Assembly: GCA_949286835.1 (NCBI GenBank)
Contig: CASEDP010000009.1
Span: 1-53,040, forward strand
DNA from: an uncultured Clostridia bacterium
GTDB taxonomy: Bacteria; Bacillota; Clostridia; Christensenellales; Borkfalkiaceae
Length of the DNA: 53,040 nucleotides
Direction of reading: 5' to 3'
The notes below the pieces were generated by a model, which worked only from the letters and a program-made list of their open reading frames with translations, ran no database searches and was not told the origin of the DNA. Below, one piece after another: positions 35,570 to 44,676 of this stretch (within the stretch, counting starts at the first letter, position 1; each line of letters opens with the position of its first letter). A program made the translations under genes and the position numbers.

Positions 35570-35598
35570 TTGTGTTTTTAAAATTTTTAATATATAAT
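35570..35598 (+). promoter_or_regulatory. Separate promoter of tuf
   Basis: TTGTGT at 35570-35575, a 17-base spacer and a consensus TATAAT at 35593-35598 lie in an AT-rich stretch between fusA and tuf. A private promoter would allow EF-Tu to exceed EF-G. Confidence 0.65.
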
Positions 35599-35711
35599 AA
35601 TTTTAACGCATTAGGCGAAAATTATTGCAGCCCCAAATTGACGTAAGGATAGCTGCGACGCCTTACAAGGCGTAAGTTATCATTTTATAAAAAATAATAG
35701 GAGAAATTAAA

Positions 35712-36932
35712 ATGGCAAAGGCTAAGTACGACAACAGCAAGCCCCACGTTAACATCGGCACTATCGGCCACGTTGACCACGGCAAGACCACTCTGACCGC
35801 AGCTATCACAATGGTTATGGCATGCAAGGGTCAGGCACAGAAGATGAGATACGACGAAATCGATAAGGCTCCCGAAGAGAAGGCTCGTGGTATCACAATA
35901 AATACCGCTCACGTAGAGTATCAGACCGACAAGCGTCACTATGCACACGTTGACTGCCCGGGACACGCAGACTATGTCAAGAACATGATCACCGGCGCTG
36001 CTCAGATGGACGGCGCAATCCTCGTCGTTGCAGCAACCGACGGTCCTATGCCCCAGACTAAGGAGCACATCCTTCTTGCTCGTCAGGTAGGCGTTCCCTA
36101 TATCGTTGTATTCCTCAACAAGTGCGACCAGATGGACGACCCCGAACTTCTCGAGCTCGTTGAAATGGAAATCAGAGATACCCTTTCCAGCTATGGCTTC
36201 CCCGGCGACACCACGCCTATCATCCGTGGTTCCGCTCTCAAGGCTCTTGAAAAGGCTACCTCCGGCGCTCCCGATGCAGAAGTTCTTGCAGCTCCCGAAT
36301 GCCAGTGCATTATCGAGCTTATGAACACCATTGACGAGTACATTCCTACTCCCGAAAGAGATACCGATAAGCCCTTCCTTCTTCCCGTCGAGGATGTATT
36401 CACCATCTCAGGCCGCGGCACCGTTGCTACCGGCAGAGTAGAGAGAGGCGTTGCTCACGTCGGCGATCCTGCAGAAATCGTAGGACTTATCGACAAGCCC
36501 GTCGGCACGACCATCACCGGTCTTGAAATGTTCCACAAGAGCGTTGACGAAGCTATCGCAGGCTTCAACATCGGCGCACTCCTTCGTGGCATCGACAGAA
36601 AGGGCATCGAAAAGGGACAGGTTCTCGCTAAGCCCGGCACCGTTAAGACCGCAACCAAGTTTGAAGCTCAGGTTTACGTTCTTAAGGCAGAGGAAGGCGG
36701 ACGTCACACTCCTTTCTTCAACCACTATCGTCCTCAGTTCTTCATCAGAACGACCGACGTTACCGGTTCTATCAACCTTCCCGAAGGCACCGAAATGGTT
36801 ATGCCCGGCGACCATGTCACCATCACTGTAGAGCTTATCAAGCCCGTTGCAGTTGAAGAAAAGCTCAAGTTCGCTATCCGCGAAGGCGGCAGGACGGTTG
36901 GTTCCGGCGTCGTTTCCAAGATCCTCGGCTAA
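35712..36932 (+). CDS. tuf: Elongation factor Tu, 406 aa
   Basis: It delivers aminoacyl-tRNA to the ribosome. Motifs are [52 protein letters not shown] and GSALKAL, and the C-terminal [17 protein letters not shown]. It is slightly longer than the usual 394-400. The start is ATG 35712, with AATAGGAGAAATTAAA upstream. Codon choice differs a little from fusA, with more GCT, ATC and CGT codons, as is common for the most highly expressed gene. Confidence 0.98.
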   Translation: MAKAKYDNSKPHVNIGTIGHVDHGKTTLTAAITMVMACKGQAQKMRYDEIDKAPEEKARGITINTAHVEYQTDKRHYAHVDCPGHADYVKNMITGAAQMDGAILVVAATDGPMPQTKEHILLARQVGVPYIVVFLNKCDQMDDPELLELVEMEIRDTLSSYGFPGDTTPIIRGSALKALEKATSGAPDAEVLAAPECQCIIELMNTIDEYIPTPERDTDKPFLLPVEDVFTISGRGTVATGRVERGVAHVGDPAEIVGLIDKPVGTTITGLEMFHKSVDEAIAGFNIGALLRGIDRKGIEKGQVLAKPGTVKTATKFEAQVYVLKAEEGGRHTPFFNHYRPQFFIRTTDVTGSINLPEGTEMVMPGDHVTITVELIKPVAVEEKLKFAIREGGRTVGSGVVSKILG

Positions 36933-36949
36933 TCTAAAACTAAAATTAC

Positions 36950-36986
36950 AAAGAGTTATCGCGTTTTCGCGGTAACTCTTTTTTTA
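36950..36986 (+). terminator. Terminator of tuf
   Basis: AAGAGTTATCGCG pairs with CGCGGTAACTCTT across TTTT, followed by TTTTTT. Confidence 0.9.
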
Positions 36987-37251
36987 TGCAGCAATTTTTG
37001 TCTGTTTTGCCTCAGGAAAATAATTTTCAGAAAAAATTTTTAAAAGTTTTGCGCTTTACACTATTATATAGTCGCCCGCGTGTCGGCAGCTCTTCTGAAA
37101 AAATTTATTTTACGAAGCGTTTAAAATGCGCCCGCCGGTGTTATATATAAGGTGAACGAAGAAAGCAGGAAGCACCGAGGGGAGTTAACCCGATGTGCGC
37201 GACCACTTCCTGAGTTATAAAATATTTATAACTTTAAGGAGATTTGAAATT
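36987..37251 (+). promoter_or_regulatory. Upstream region and structured leader of hsp20
   Basis: No gene is present. Before the start codon two hairpins can form: CAGGAAG with CTTCCTG (about 37169-37212, enclosing GGGGAGTTAACCCGA) and a perfect AU-only-closing stem AGTTATAAA-ata-TTTATAACT at 37213-37233. The second ends 2 bases before the TTAAGGAGA ribosome site, a position where small heat-shock genes in other bacteria carry RNA thermometers. I do not see a CIRCE element. Confidence 0.5.
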
Positions 37252-37665
37252 ATGAAGAGATATTTACAGACAAGAAACAACACAGCATACGATCTGTTCG
37301 ATGCATTCAACGACATCTTACCGCCCGTATTCTTCGACGACCAGCACAGCCTGCGCACGAACATAAAGGAGACGCAGGACGCATATGAGCTCGAAATTGA
37401 AATGCCCGGGTATAAAAAGGACGAGATAAAGGTATCGCTCGATGACGGTTACCTGACGGTGTCCGCAACCAAGAAGAATGAGGAAGAGGGCGGCAAGCAC
37501 TATATAAGGAAAGAGATTACCGAAAGCTGCCAGAGAAGCTACTATGTCGGCGCCGAAATCTCGCAGGAACAGGTTTCCGCTAAATACGATAACGGAATAC
37601 TTGTTCTGACAATCCCCAAGGCTCAGCCCAAGAGCAAGCAGAGCCACTTCATCGAAATTCTGTAA
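37252..37665 (+). CDS. Hsp20/alpha-crystallin family chaperone, 137 aa
   Basis: This is a small heat-shock protein that holds unfolding proteins. The alpha-crystallin domain occupies about residues 35-130, with YELEIEMPGYKKDEIKVSL, YLTVSATK and the family-typical AKYDNGILVLTIPKAQP. The tail ends SKQSHFIEIL, whose I-x-(I/L)-like end is the usual oligomerisation anchor. The start is ATG 37252 with TTAAGGAGA upstream; the frame to 37195 would run through the leader hairpins. No other gene follows on this strand; instead four tandem structured repeats fill the 3' untranslated region. Confidence 0.95.
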   Translation: MKRYLQTRNNTAYDLFDAFNDILPPVFFDDQHSLRTNIKETQDAYELEIEMPGYKKDEIKVSLDDGYLTVSATKKNEEEGGKHYIRKEITESCQRSYYVGAEISQEQVSAKYDNGILVLTIPKAQPKSKQSHFIEIL

Positions 37666-37667
37666 TT

Positions 37668-38003
37668 AAAGGAGGATAGACCAATCATTGCCTTTAAGCG
37701 CGGCGTACAGCGCATAAGTACGCACGTATCAGAGTAACAAACCCCAGGACTTAGAATATAAAGGAGGGCATTCCCCCTAACACCATAAGCGCGGCGCACA
37801 GCGCTAAGTGCGCAAGTATCTGAAGCACCAAATTTCAGACCTTTGAAAATCGAGGAGGACACTCCGCCTAAGAATTTACGGCGCGATGTACGGCGCATAA
37901 CGGTACAGATTGAACCGAGGAAAACCCCTTCATAGAATAATGAACCAAAAGGAGGGCACACCGCCTAAAAGTTCAAAGCGCGGCGTACAGCGCACAAGTA
38001 CGC
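37668..38003 (+). repeat. Four tandem structured repeats, each opening with an SD-like sequence
   Basis: Units begin at 37668, 37760, about 37853 and 37948 (period 92-97 bases). Each opens with (A)AAGGAGG or GAGGAGG. In units 2-4 this is followed after a few bases by CCnCCT, able to pair with AGGAGG around one mismatch. Each then has a second hairpin: GCGTAC-N9-GTACGC in units 1 and 4, GCGCAC-N8-GTGCGC in unit 2 (a compensatory U-A to C-G change) and a shorter GTAC/GTAC in unit 3. Unit 3 is the most diverged. No unit holds a long reading frame. A strong terminator follows the last one. Confidence 0.85.
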
Positions 38004-38045
38004 AGATAGAATAAGAAAATTTTCCTTCTATATCATAAAAAAAGG

Positions 38046-38078
38046 GAAGCAGGACGTTCGGCGTCCTGCTTCTTTTTT
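38046..38078. terminator. Bidirectional terminator
   Basis: GAAGCAGGAC and GTCCTGCTTC enclose GTTCGGC. It has T6 on the plus side and seven T residues on the minus side (AAAAAAA at 38037-38043), so it serves both the hsp20-repeat transcript and the pectinesterase gene. Confidence 0.9.
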
Positions 38079-38080
38079 CT

Positions 38081-39049
38081 TTATCGTTCATTAAACGACT
38101 TTTTCCGCGCTTTGAAAGCTTTTATAATATTATCGGCGTCGGACCGCGAAAGCTCCTTCGACCACGCAACGGGGGCGATGTCTCTGCCCGTAAGGTTGCA
38201 GTGGGCAAACCTCGCCGTCTTGTCGCGGTAGGTGTCGTTCCACTTGTCGTAGAGGGCGGGGGCGATGTGTCCTTCGAGCGTGCAATCTATAAAATCGCAC
38301 TTGCCGAAATCTCTCCACGGGCGGGCGAGGTAGATGGTATCCTTCTCCGCGCCGCTGTCTGTAAAGCGGCAGCCTATGAAGGCATAGCCGCGCTCCTGCT
38401 TGAGCGAGTGAGAGGGCGCCGCAACATATCCGCAGTTGCGCCTGTCGCCGAGAGAGATTATGTCGCAGTCATAAAAGTAAGCCTCCGCTCCGCCGAAAAT
38501 AAAGTCAACGGTGCCTGAAATTTTGCACTTTTCGTAAATCTGGACTGAGTTTCCCTCCATATAAAGCTGCTCTCTGGGGATAAATCCGTCATAGTAAGTC
38601 GGGTCGTCAGTCAGTCCCGAATAGCGTATGACAAGGTCGTCGGGGAAGGGTGCGGTGAACAGCGTGTCCTGCGTGGAGACAAGCCCGACGTTTTTAGCGA
38701 GGAAGCGGGGAGCATTTACCGAAAGAGCAACGCATTGCCCCACCTTTTCCGGGGCGGTATTGGAGTTTTCGACCGTCAGGTTTTCAAGCGTTACATTGTT
38801 GCCGGTTATGCAGAGAGTATATGTCCTGAATGTGTTGTATTCTCTGCCGTCAGCGTGTGGTTTTTTGGCGTAATCGGCATATGTAATGCGCGATGTTTCA
38901 CGGTCTTCGCCTATAATTTTCACGTTATCGCATCGCACGTCAAGCTTGGTGCGATAGGTTCCTTTTTTCATATATATTGTGGTGGGGACAGTAATATTAT
39001 CCAATATGTGCTGTAAATTGTCGTTCGGGGTGACTGTAATCGTTTCCAT
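38081..39049 (-). CDS. Pectinesterase (CE8), cytoplasmic, 322 aa
   Basis: It removes methyl esters from galacturonate residues of pectin. The right-handed beta-helix family signature is complete: Gln127-Asp128 in VSTQDTLF, the nucleophile Asp182 in GTVDFIFGGAEAYF, and Arg243 and Trp245 in YLARPWRDFG. There is no signal peptide (METITVTPNDNLQHIL), so it should act on imported oligosaccharides. The start is ATG 39049, with AAAGGAGG 7 bases upstream. It is transcribed divergently from the ABC importer operon from adjoining promoters, suggesting joint control. Confidence 0.95.
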   Translation of the reverse strand: METITVTPNDNLQHILDNITVPTTIYMKKGTYRTKLDVRCDNVKIIGEDRETSRITYADYAKKPHADGREYNTFRTYTLCITGNNVTLENLTVENSNTAPEKVGQCVALSVNAPRFLAKNVGLVSTQDTLFTAPFPDDLVIRYSGLTDDPTYYDGFIPREQLYMEGNSVQIYEKCKISGTVDFIFGGAEAYFYDCDIISLGDRRNCGYVAAPSHSLKQERGYAFIGCRFTDSGAEKDTIYLARPWRDFGKCDFIDCTLEGHIAPALYDKWNDTYRDKTARFAHCNLTGRDIAPVAWSKELSRSDADNIIKAFKARKKSFNER

Positions 39050-39074
39050 AAAATACCTCCTTTATGCCAAAAGC

Positions 39075-39144
39075 ATTATAGCACATTTTTTTTTGTGAAA
39101 CAATTAAAAAAGATATTGATTTTTGCCAAATTGCGTGTTATAAT
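39075..39144. promoter_or_regulatory. Divergent promoters, pectinesterase and importer operon
   Basis: Minus strand: TTGTTT at 39103-39098, 17 bases, TATAAT at 39080-39075. Plus strand: TTGATT at 39116-39121, 17 bases, TATAAT at 39139-39144. The -35 boxes are only 12 bases apart, so one regulator could act on both. Related words (AAATGTGA, CAAATGTAG, TATTTGTGA) follow at 39153-39193 and may be operator half-sites. Confidence 0.75.
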
Positions 39145-39205
39145 TATTAAGCTAAATGTGATTATATAACAAATGTAGCCGCTATATTTGTGACGTTGGT
39201 ACTAT

Positions 39206-39916
39206 ATGAGTAATAAAAACGCATCGGGACGTCTCACTTTCGGACAATACAGAGTTGCCGATATAATGTTATTTTTGCTGATAATGGGAGTGTGTGAGGC
39301 TGTTAACGTTTTGGCGATAAGACAGTGGTTCCCCGGTATGTTGTTTACCATCTCGGTAATGTTGCCGGTTTCGCTGATAATGATTATAAGATGGAATTGG
39401 TTCGCCGTTGTCTTTCCGCTCTTTGACGGTGTGCTGTATTGTTGGCTGAACGGAGCTGCTGCAGAAATTTATTTAATATACGCTATCGGGAATTTGGCAA
39501 TAATATTGGCGTGGTTTTTATTTAAGCTTATTCCAAAGGAAAAATGGGTTGCGCACTGGTATTTGACAGTATTATTCGTGCTGATAGCGTTTGTGCTCCT
39601 TTTGGCGGGCAGGACAGTAATGGGACTGTGCGTCAATATTTCTTTTTCTAAGATAGTGACGGAGACACTGATTTCTGAGAGCGTAAGCCTCTTGTTTGCC
39701 GTCGTGGTTCTTCTTATCGCCAGAAAGGCTGACGGACTTATGGAAGACCAAAAAAGCTACCTGAAACGAGTTGCTGCCGAAAATGAACTGAAGTCAGTTG
39801 ACGAAGAGCATTGGGACGGATATCAGGAACTCGACGAAGATGAGCTAAAAAAACTAAGGACGGATGATTGCCCGGCAATACGACCTCAGGATGAGTATCC
39901 GTCCGACAGCAGGTAA
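39206..39916 (+). CDS. Uncharacterised membrane protein, 236 aa
   Basis: The protein has about six hydrophobic segments in residues 18-175 (for example IMLFLLIMGVCEAVNVLAI, LLFAVVVLLIARKA). An acidic cytoplasmic tail of about 60 residues follows, ending PAIRPQDEYPSDSR. I do not recognise the family. The number of helices and the position as first gene of an importer operon recall substrate-binding membrane components of ECF-type transporters, but I see no diagnostic motif and would not name it so. The ribosome site is weak. The permease gene follows 63 bases later. Confidence 0.75.
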   Translation: MSNKNASGRLTFGQYRVADIMLFLLIMGVCEAVNVLAIRQWFPGMLFTISVMLPVSLIMIIRWNWFAVVFPLFDGVLYCWLNGAAAEIYLIYAIGNLAIILAWFLFKLIPKEKWVAHWYLTVLFVLIAFVLLLAGRTVMGLCVNISFSKIVTETLISESVSLLFAVVVLLIARKADGLMEDQKSYLKRVAAENELKSVDEEHWDGYQELDEDELKKLRTDDCPAIRPQDEYPSDSR

Positions 39917-39979
39917 CGCGACATATAAGCGAAAGCTTTTTGTAGATATATTGAAATATGGGATGGAGGGAAATTTTTG

Positions 39980-41059
39980 ATGGTTAATCTCAAATACGAC
40001 GATTTCCTGGACTTTGATGAGCAGACGGGTACATATTCGTTGCCTCAGGAACAAAAAGTCAGGGACGAAGTAGAAAAGAACCGTTGGAAAGAGATAGGCA
40101 GAACCGTGCTTGCGGATTGGCGTCTGTATCTGATGCTTGTCCCTATGGTGCTTGTCTTCTTACTCTGGAAGTACATGCCTATGTACGAGCTGGTTGGATG
40201 TTTCAAAAATCCTAGCACGGCGACTGAAGTCGGCGACCAGTGGTGGGTGGGCATAAGGTTCTTTGAACAGTTGCTCGGTGCAGACAAGGATATTTCGCCG
40301 CAGTTCTGGAATGCGTTCAGAAATACATTCATTACGGCGTTCTATGGGCTTTTGTTTGGCTTTCCGATGCCTATTATTCTGGCGCTCTTCTTCAATGAAG
40401 TCCGTTCAAATGTAGCAAGAAGTGTTCTGCAGGTGTGCGCATATCTTCCTAAGTTCCTTTCGACGGTTATAGTAACCACGCTTGCAATAATGCTTTTCCG
40501 TCCCGAGACGGCGGTTGCCGGCGGTACGGATCAGGCGGCAGGACTTATGTCCAGATTGTTTGAACTGTTCGGTGCAGATCCTGCGCTTGTAAGCAGAGGA
40601 CTTCTCAATACTACGCAGTATTACAGAACAATATACGTAATTACCGACCTTTGGGAGCATGCAGGCTATGACTCGATTGTATTCTTCGCGGCGGTAATTG
40701 CGGTATCTCCCACCTCGTACGAGGCGGCACAGATAGATGGTGCCGGCAAGATGGCGCAGATGAGGTATGTCGTAATTCCCAGCATACTCTCTACGGTCGT
40801 CATAATGCTCATAATGAAGATAGGCTCGCTTCTTTCCGTAGGTTACGAAAAAATTTATCTGCTTCGTTCCAGCGGAAACTATGAAGTTGCAGAAGTTGTA
40901 TCTACATTGTCTAACTCTTGGTCATCCGGTGCCGGGCAGATAACAAACGGCAGAGCCCTCGGTATGGCGGCAGAAATGCTGAACAATCTTATAGGTATGA
41001 TACTTGTCATCGGGGCAAACAAGATCGCAAGAAGCGCGTCCGACGTATCGCTTTATTGA
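39980..41059 (+). CDS. ABC sugar importer permease, LplB type, 359 aa
   Basis: This is the first of two MalF/G-like permeases of a carbohydrate uptake (CUT1) transporter. A soluble N-terminal stretch of about 45 residues (DDFLDFDEQTGTYSLPQEQ) precedes six helices. The EAA loop that contacts the ATPase is SYEAAQIDGAGKMAQMRYVV. Similar permeases in Bacillota (LplB, YtcP/YesP groups) carry pectin or rhamnogalacturonan oligosaccharides or other complex sugars. The start is ATG 39980 with GGAGGG upstream. Confidence 0.93.
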   Translation: MVNLKYDDFLDFDEQTGTYSLPQEQKVRDEVEKNRWKEIGRTVLADWRLYLMLVPMVLVFLLWKYMPMYELVGCFKNPSTATEVGDQWWVGIRFFEQLLGADKDISPQFWNAFRNTFITAFYGLLFGFPMPIILALFFNEVRSNVARSVLQVCAYLPKFLSTVIVTTLAIMLFRPETAVAGGTDQAAGLMSRLFELFGADPALVSRGLLNTTQYYRTIYVITDLWEHAGYDSIVFFAAVIAVSPTSYEAAQIDGAGKMAQMRYVVIPSILSTVVIMLIMKIGSLLSVGYEKIYLLRSSGNYEVAEVVSTLSNSWSSGAGQITNGRALGMAAEMLNNLIGMILVIGANKIARSASDVSLY

Positions 41060-41079
41060 TGGGAGGAAGTTAAAGTCTT

Positions 41080-42027
41080 ATGAAAAGAAAAACAGAAATT
41101 TCAGAGCTGGTCTTTAAAATTATAGCTTATTTCTTTCTCATCGTGTTTGCGATAATGTGTATATATCCTCTCATTTATGCGCTTATTTCGTCATTGAGTG
41201 GCAGCACGGCGGTAGATGAAGGTTCGGTTGTAATCTGGCCGATTGATTTCCAAATCAATGCATTCAGATATGTAATTGTCGATGCTACGTTCTGGATAAA
41301 CTATTCAAACACGCTGTTTTTAACCTCGTTGGGTACAATTTGGGCGCTCGGCTATTCCATTCTCGGCGCGTATGCGCTTTCAAAAAAGAGACTTTTGGGA
41401 AGGCACGGCTGGAACTTTTTCCTGGTGTTCACGATGTGGTTCTCCGCAGGTATAGTTCCTATGTATCTTAACTATATGCAGACGGCAAACGTGTTCGGTG
41501 CGCTGGGCATAACCGACCTCAAGTGGGTTGTTCTCATTGCAATGGGTATGAATGCTACCAACATAATCCTTCTCCGCAACTCGTTCGAGGGCGTTCCCTC
41601 CGAGATAGAGGAAGCTGCAAGAATAGACGGCGCAACGGAAATGCAGGTGCTTACAAAGGTATATATCCCTATGAGCAAAGCGACCATAGCGACGGTTGCG
41701 CTGTTCTTCGGAATTTCCCGTTGGAATGGCTACTTCTGGGCACAGAAAGTTATGGAAGATCAGCAGTATTCCTGGCCAATTCAGGTATACATCCGCGATT
41801 TCATCGATAGTTGGACGGCACTTACCGGTACGACAAGCTATGACCCCAGCGAAGGCGCAGTTTCATGGGAAGGCTATCAGGAAGAATTGTACGGCGACGC
41901 AACATTCTCGGCGGTATCAGTCGTTTATGCAATGGTCGTATGCGCGATACTTCCCATACTTGTCATTTATCCCTTCATACAGAAGTATTTTGCGAAGGGC
42001 GTAAATATGGGCGGCGTAAAGGAATAA
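41080..42027 (+). CDS. ABC sugar importer permease, YtcP/AraQ type, 315 aa
   Basis: This is the second permease of the pair, with six helices and the EAA loop SEIEEAARIDGATEMQVLTK. It ends KYFAKGVNMGGVKE, a typical tail for this group. It follows its partner by 20 bases and has GGGAGGAAG as ribosome site. An insertion of about 25 residues near the end (ALTGTTSYDPSEGAVSWEGY) makes it longer than many relatives. Confidence 0.93.
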   Translation: MKRKTEISELVFKIIAYFFLIVFAIMCIYPLIYALISSLSGSTAVDEGSVVIWPIDFQINAFRYVIVDATFWINYSNTLFLTSLGTIWALGYSILGAYALSKKRLLGRHGWNFFLVFTMWFSAGIVPMYLNYMQTANVFGALGITDLKWVVLIAMGMNATNIILLRNSFEGVPSEIEEAARIDGATEMQVLTKVYIPMSKATIATVALFFGISRWNGYFWAQKVMEDQQYSWPIQVYIRDFIDSWTALTGTTSYDPSEGAVSWEGYQEELYGDATFSAVSVVYAMVVCAILPILVIYPFIQKYFAKGVNMGGVKE

Positions 42028-42102
42028 TATTTTGCGTCGCGTTATAGAGGTTTTTATCACCGCAAAAAGTGTAAAAATATTAAAAATTTAAGGAGAAAAA
42101 TA

Positions 42103-44643
42103 ATGAACAAAACAAAGAAAATTGCAATTACCGCAGTATCTCTCGTAATGGCGGGGACGATGGCGGCTACGATTGCGGCTTGCGGCAACAGAGGTACGGG
42201 CGGAGGTGGCGGAAGCGACATTTCCGGCGGCGCCTGGGACTCTACACCCAGCGCAAGCGCAACAAATTTCGTAAAACTTCTCGAAGATTCTTACGGACTT
42301 AAGACAAGGGTTAAAAATGTAGGCAGCGGCTGGGCAAGGGCAAACGAGTACTGGTCCTGGATTAAAGACGATGTAGGCAAACCTTCAGCCGAGGGCGGAA
42401 ACCTCACTTATACCGCAGGAACTCAGATAGGCATAGCTATCGGTCACAACAATGCGGACACGGCTGCTTTCTATTCGACTATAAGCGGCAGCGTTACGTT
42501 GCCCGGCGGGTATGTTGCGACGACTGATAAGATTAAGCCTGCAATGTCTGCAATTCAGGAAGAACTCAATATTTCTTTCGTGGACGGCGGTTATACCGGC
42601 AAATCTACGGCGGCAAATCTGTCCGACCTCAAGCAGTCAGGCAATTATAAGTGGGGCGAGACGGTTGATATCTGTACTACAGACCTTTCGGTTGCCGTAA
42701 CGTCCGCTAATAACGACAGTGATATACTGAATTTGGGCGAATATCTCGACAAGATGCCTAACTTCAAGGCGTTCCTTGAGGAGAACCCCATTGTATATCT
42801 TTCCCTCCTTCAGGATGGTATGAAGGAGGACGGTACTGGCAAGAAGCTGTTCGTTGCGCCCTATTTCGACGGTAACGACGATATCGAGAGGTATTGCCTC
42901 GTTCGTCAGGACTGGGTAGAAGACCTGCTTGACAAGACTTTATCCGCTGACGGCGATACCTACAGCGCAGCTTGCGCAGAGACGACCTATGTTTCCGGTT
43001 ATATGGGTACGAGCGGCACTTACACTATCGAGACGACAAAGGATGCTACCGGGGCGACCTTCACGCTGACCAAGGACTATGATGCGGCAAAGCAGGCTGC
43101 AGCCGACACGAGTACCGAACTCGGCGCTGCATACAGCGCAATCGCAGGCGAAGCATATTCCGGCGAAAGCGGCAACATTGTAGACATTATGAATGCTGCC
43201 CTTGCAAAGAAGGCAGACGCAACGGGTAAGCAGCTTGCAACTCTGTATAGGGCTTATATTGATGTGGCGTACAAGAACGGCAGCGCTAAAGCATATACGA
43301 CACGTTCAGAACTCTTTAACGGATATAATGCGGCTTGGGACGTGGACGACCTTGTAGCAATGCTCAGAATAGTTAAGACCAACTCGGCTAATCTCGGACT
43401 TGCTTCGCTTTCCACCACAGGTATATTCCCCCGCGACAATACTAATGACAGAACGCCCGATATCATCCGCCTTGCAGCACAGCTTTATGGCGAGAGAGGC
43501 GCAGATTCCCGCTTTGAAAATACCTATATCGACGCTGACGGCACTCTCAAAGACGCCCGCCAGAACGCAACTTTCTATCAGGCGCTTGAAAACTTCGGTC
43601 TGCTTGCTAAGGAAGGTCTTGTGGCTAAGTATGTCAATGCTGACGGTACGCTCGGTTCGGTTTCTGCATCCGATCTTAAGGGTAACTGTACGGATAAGCC
43701 CGGCAATGGCTTCATGATGTATGACTATTCGCAGACCCAGACGACGCAGATGTTTGACGTCAAGGATGACGACGATTATCTGTTCGCACCAATCAACACA
43801 CCTGTTGCAAGATGGGACGATGACGGCGACGGCGTCAAGGATACCATAATGAGATTTACGGAGTCCTGGCGTTCTACCAAGACTTCCGGTCTTGCAGTTG
43901 CTGCATCGGTAGCTGAAGATACCAATAAGCTCAATGCAGTTCTTACTTTCATTGACTATCTGTATTCCAACGATGGTCAGATAGTTTCAACTTTCGGCAT
44001 TCAGTCGACCAACGGCAACACCAATCCCAACGGTACCTGGTACGGCAATGAGGTCAAGAACGTAGACATCAACACCGTGGCCGAAAAGATCGGCGGACAG
44101 TATGTTGTAAAGGAAGAGTATCAGAATCAGTACTTTGCTTTCGACGGTAAGTTATATACGGGTACTCTGTATAAGGGCAAGATGACCCCGACCATTACGG
44201 ATGAAATGTATTCGAGCTTTGTCTCCAATACGGGCGTAAACGAGACATTTAAGGCGAGGGGTAACTTCACCAATTATGCGCGTAAGGTTCTCGGTACAAC
44301 CCTTCCTATGGGTGTTAAGGATCAGTCGTTTGAAAACCAGTGCACCGCAACAAGAGCTGCGACTGAAGCAACTAAGGTTTCGGTAAGCATAGCAAACGGC
44401 ACAATCAAGCATCCTTCGCTCATACCCGGTGAAAATCTGTGGTACACCGTAGTTCCTACGGGTCTGCCTTTAAGTGAAGACGAACAGTCTAACATCGATG
44501 CATCGTCTCAGTCCGATCTTAAATATATGACCGGTACAAAGAAGGGCGACTCCAAGCAGTTCTACAGTATATATCACTACATTATTTTCGTAGGATATAC
44601 CGGCACTTACACCCAGCAGGGAGTAACGGTTACTCTCAGCTAA
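42103..44643 (+). CDS. Extracellular solute-binding lipoprotein, 846 aa
   Basis: This is the substrate receptor of the importer. The signal ends at Cys27 (ATIAACGNR). The body resembles LplA/YtcQ-type binding proteins (AFYSTISGSVTLPGGYVAT, VRQDWVEDLLDK, SWRSTKTSGLAVAA, IDYLYSNDGQIVSTFGIQS). At 846 residues it is much longer than the usual 480-560. Part of the excess is an inserted stretch at about residues 290-400, rich in Ala, Thr and Ser. A large receptor could suit long or branched oligosaccharides (inference). The start is ATG 42103 after TTAAGGAGAAAAATA. A stable hairpin follows the stop codon. Confidence 0.9.
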   Translation: MNKTKKIAITAVSLVMAGTMAATIAACGNRGTGGGGGSDISGGAWDSTPSASATNFVKLLEDSYGLKTRVKNVGSGWARANEYWSWIKDDVGKPSAEGGNLTYTAGTQIGIAIGHNNADTAAFYSTISGSVTLPGGYVATTDKIKPAMSAIQEELNISFVDGGYTGKSTAANLSDLKQSGNYKWGETVDICTTDLSVAVTSANNDSDILNLGEYLDKMPNFKAFLEENPIVYLSLLQDGMKEDGTGKKLFVAPYFDGNDDIERYCLVRQDWVEDLLDKTLSADGDTYSAACAETTYVSGYMGTSGTYTIETTKDATGATFTLTKDYDAAKQAAADTSTELGAAYSAIAGEAYSGESGNIVDIMNAALAKKADATGKQLATLYRAYIDVAYKNGSAKAYTTRSELFNGYNAAWDVDDLVAMLRIVKTNSANLGLASLSTTGIFPRDNTNDRTPDIIRLAAQLYGERGADSRFENTYIDADGTLKDARQNATFYQALENFGLLAKEGLVAKYVNADGTLGSVSASDLKGNCTDKPGNGFMMYDYSQTQTTQMFDVKDDDDYLFAPINTPVARWDDDGDGVKDTIMRFTESWRSTKTSGLAVAASVAEDTNKLNAVLTFIDYLYSNDGQIVSTFGIQSTNGNTNPNGTWYGNEVKNVDINTVAEKIGGQYVVKEEYQNQYFAFDGKLYTGTLYKGKMTPTITDEMYSSFVSNTGVNETFKARGNFTNYARKVLGTTLPMGVKDQSFENQCTATRAATEATKVSVSIANGTIKHPSLIPGENLWYTVVPTGLPLSEDEQSNIDASSQSDLKYMTGTKKGDSKQFYSIYHYIIFVGYTGTYTQQGVTVTLS

Positions 44644-44676
44644 GCGTAATCAGCAAATAAGCAGTTAATCAAGCAT

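Noticed and set aside
37668..38003. CRISPR array
   Set aside because: The tandem units are 92-97 bases and diverged throughout, with no constant repeat plus variable 30-40 base spacer pattern, and no cas genes are near.
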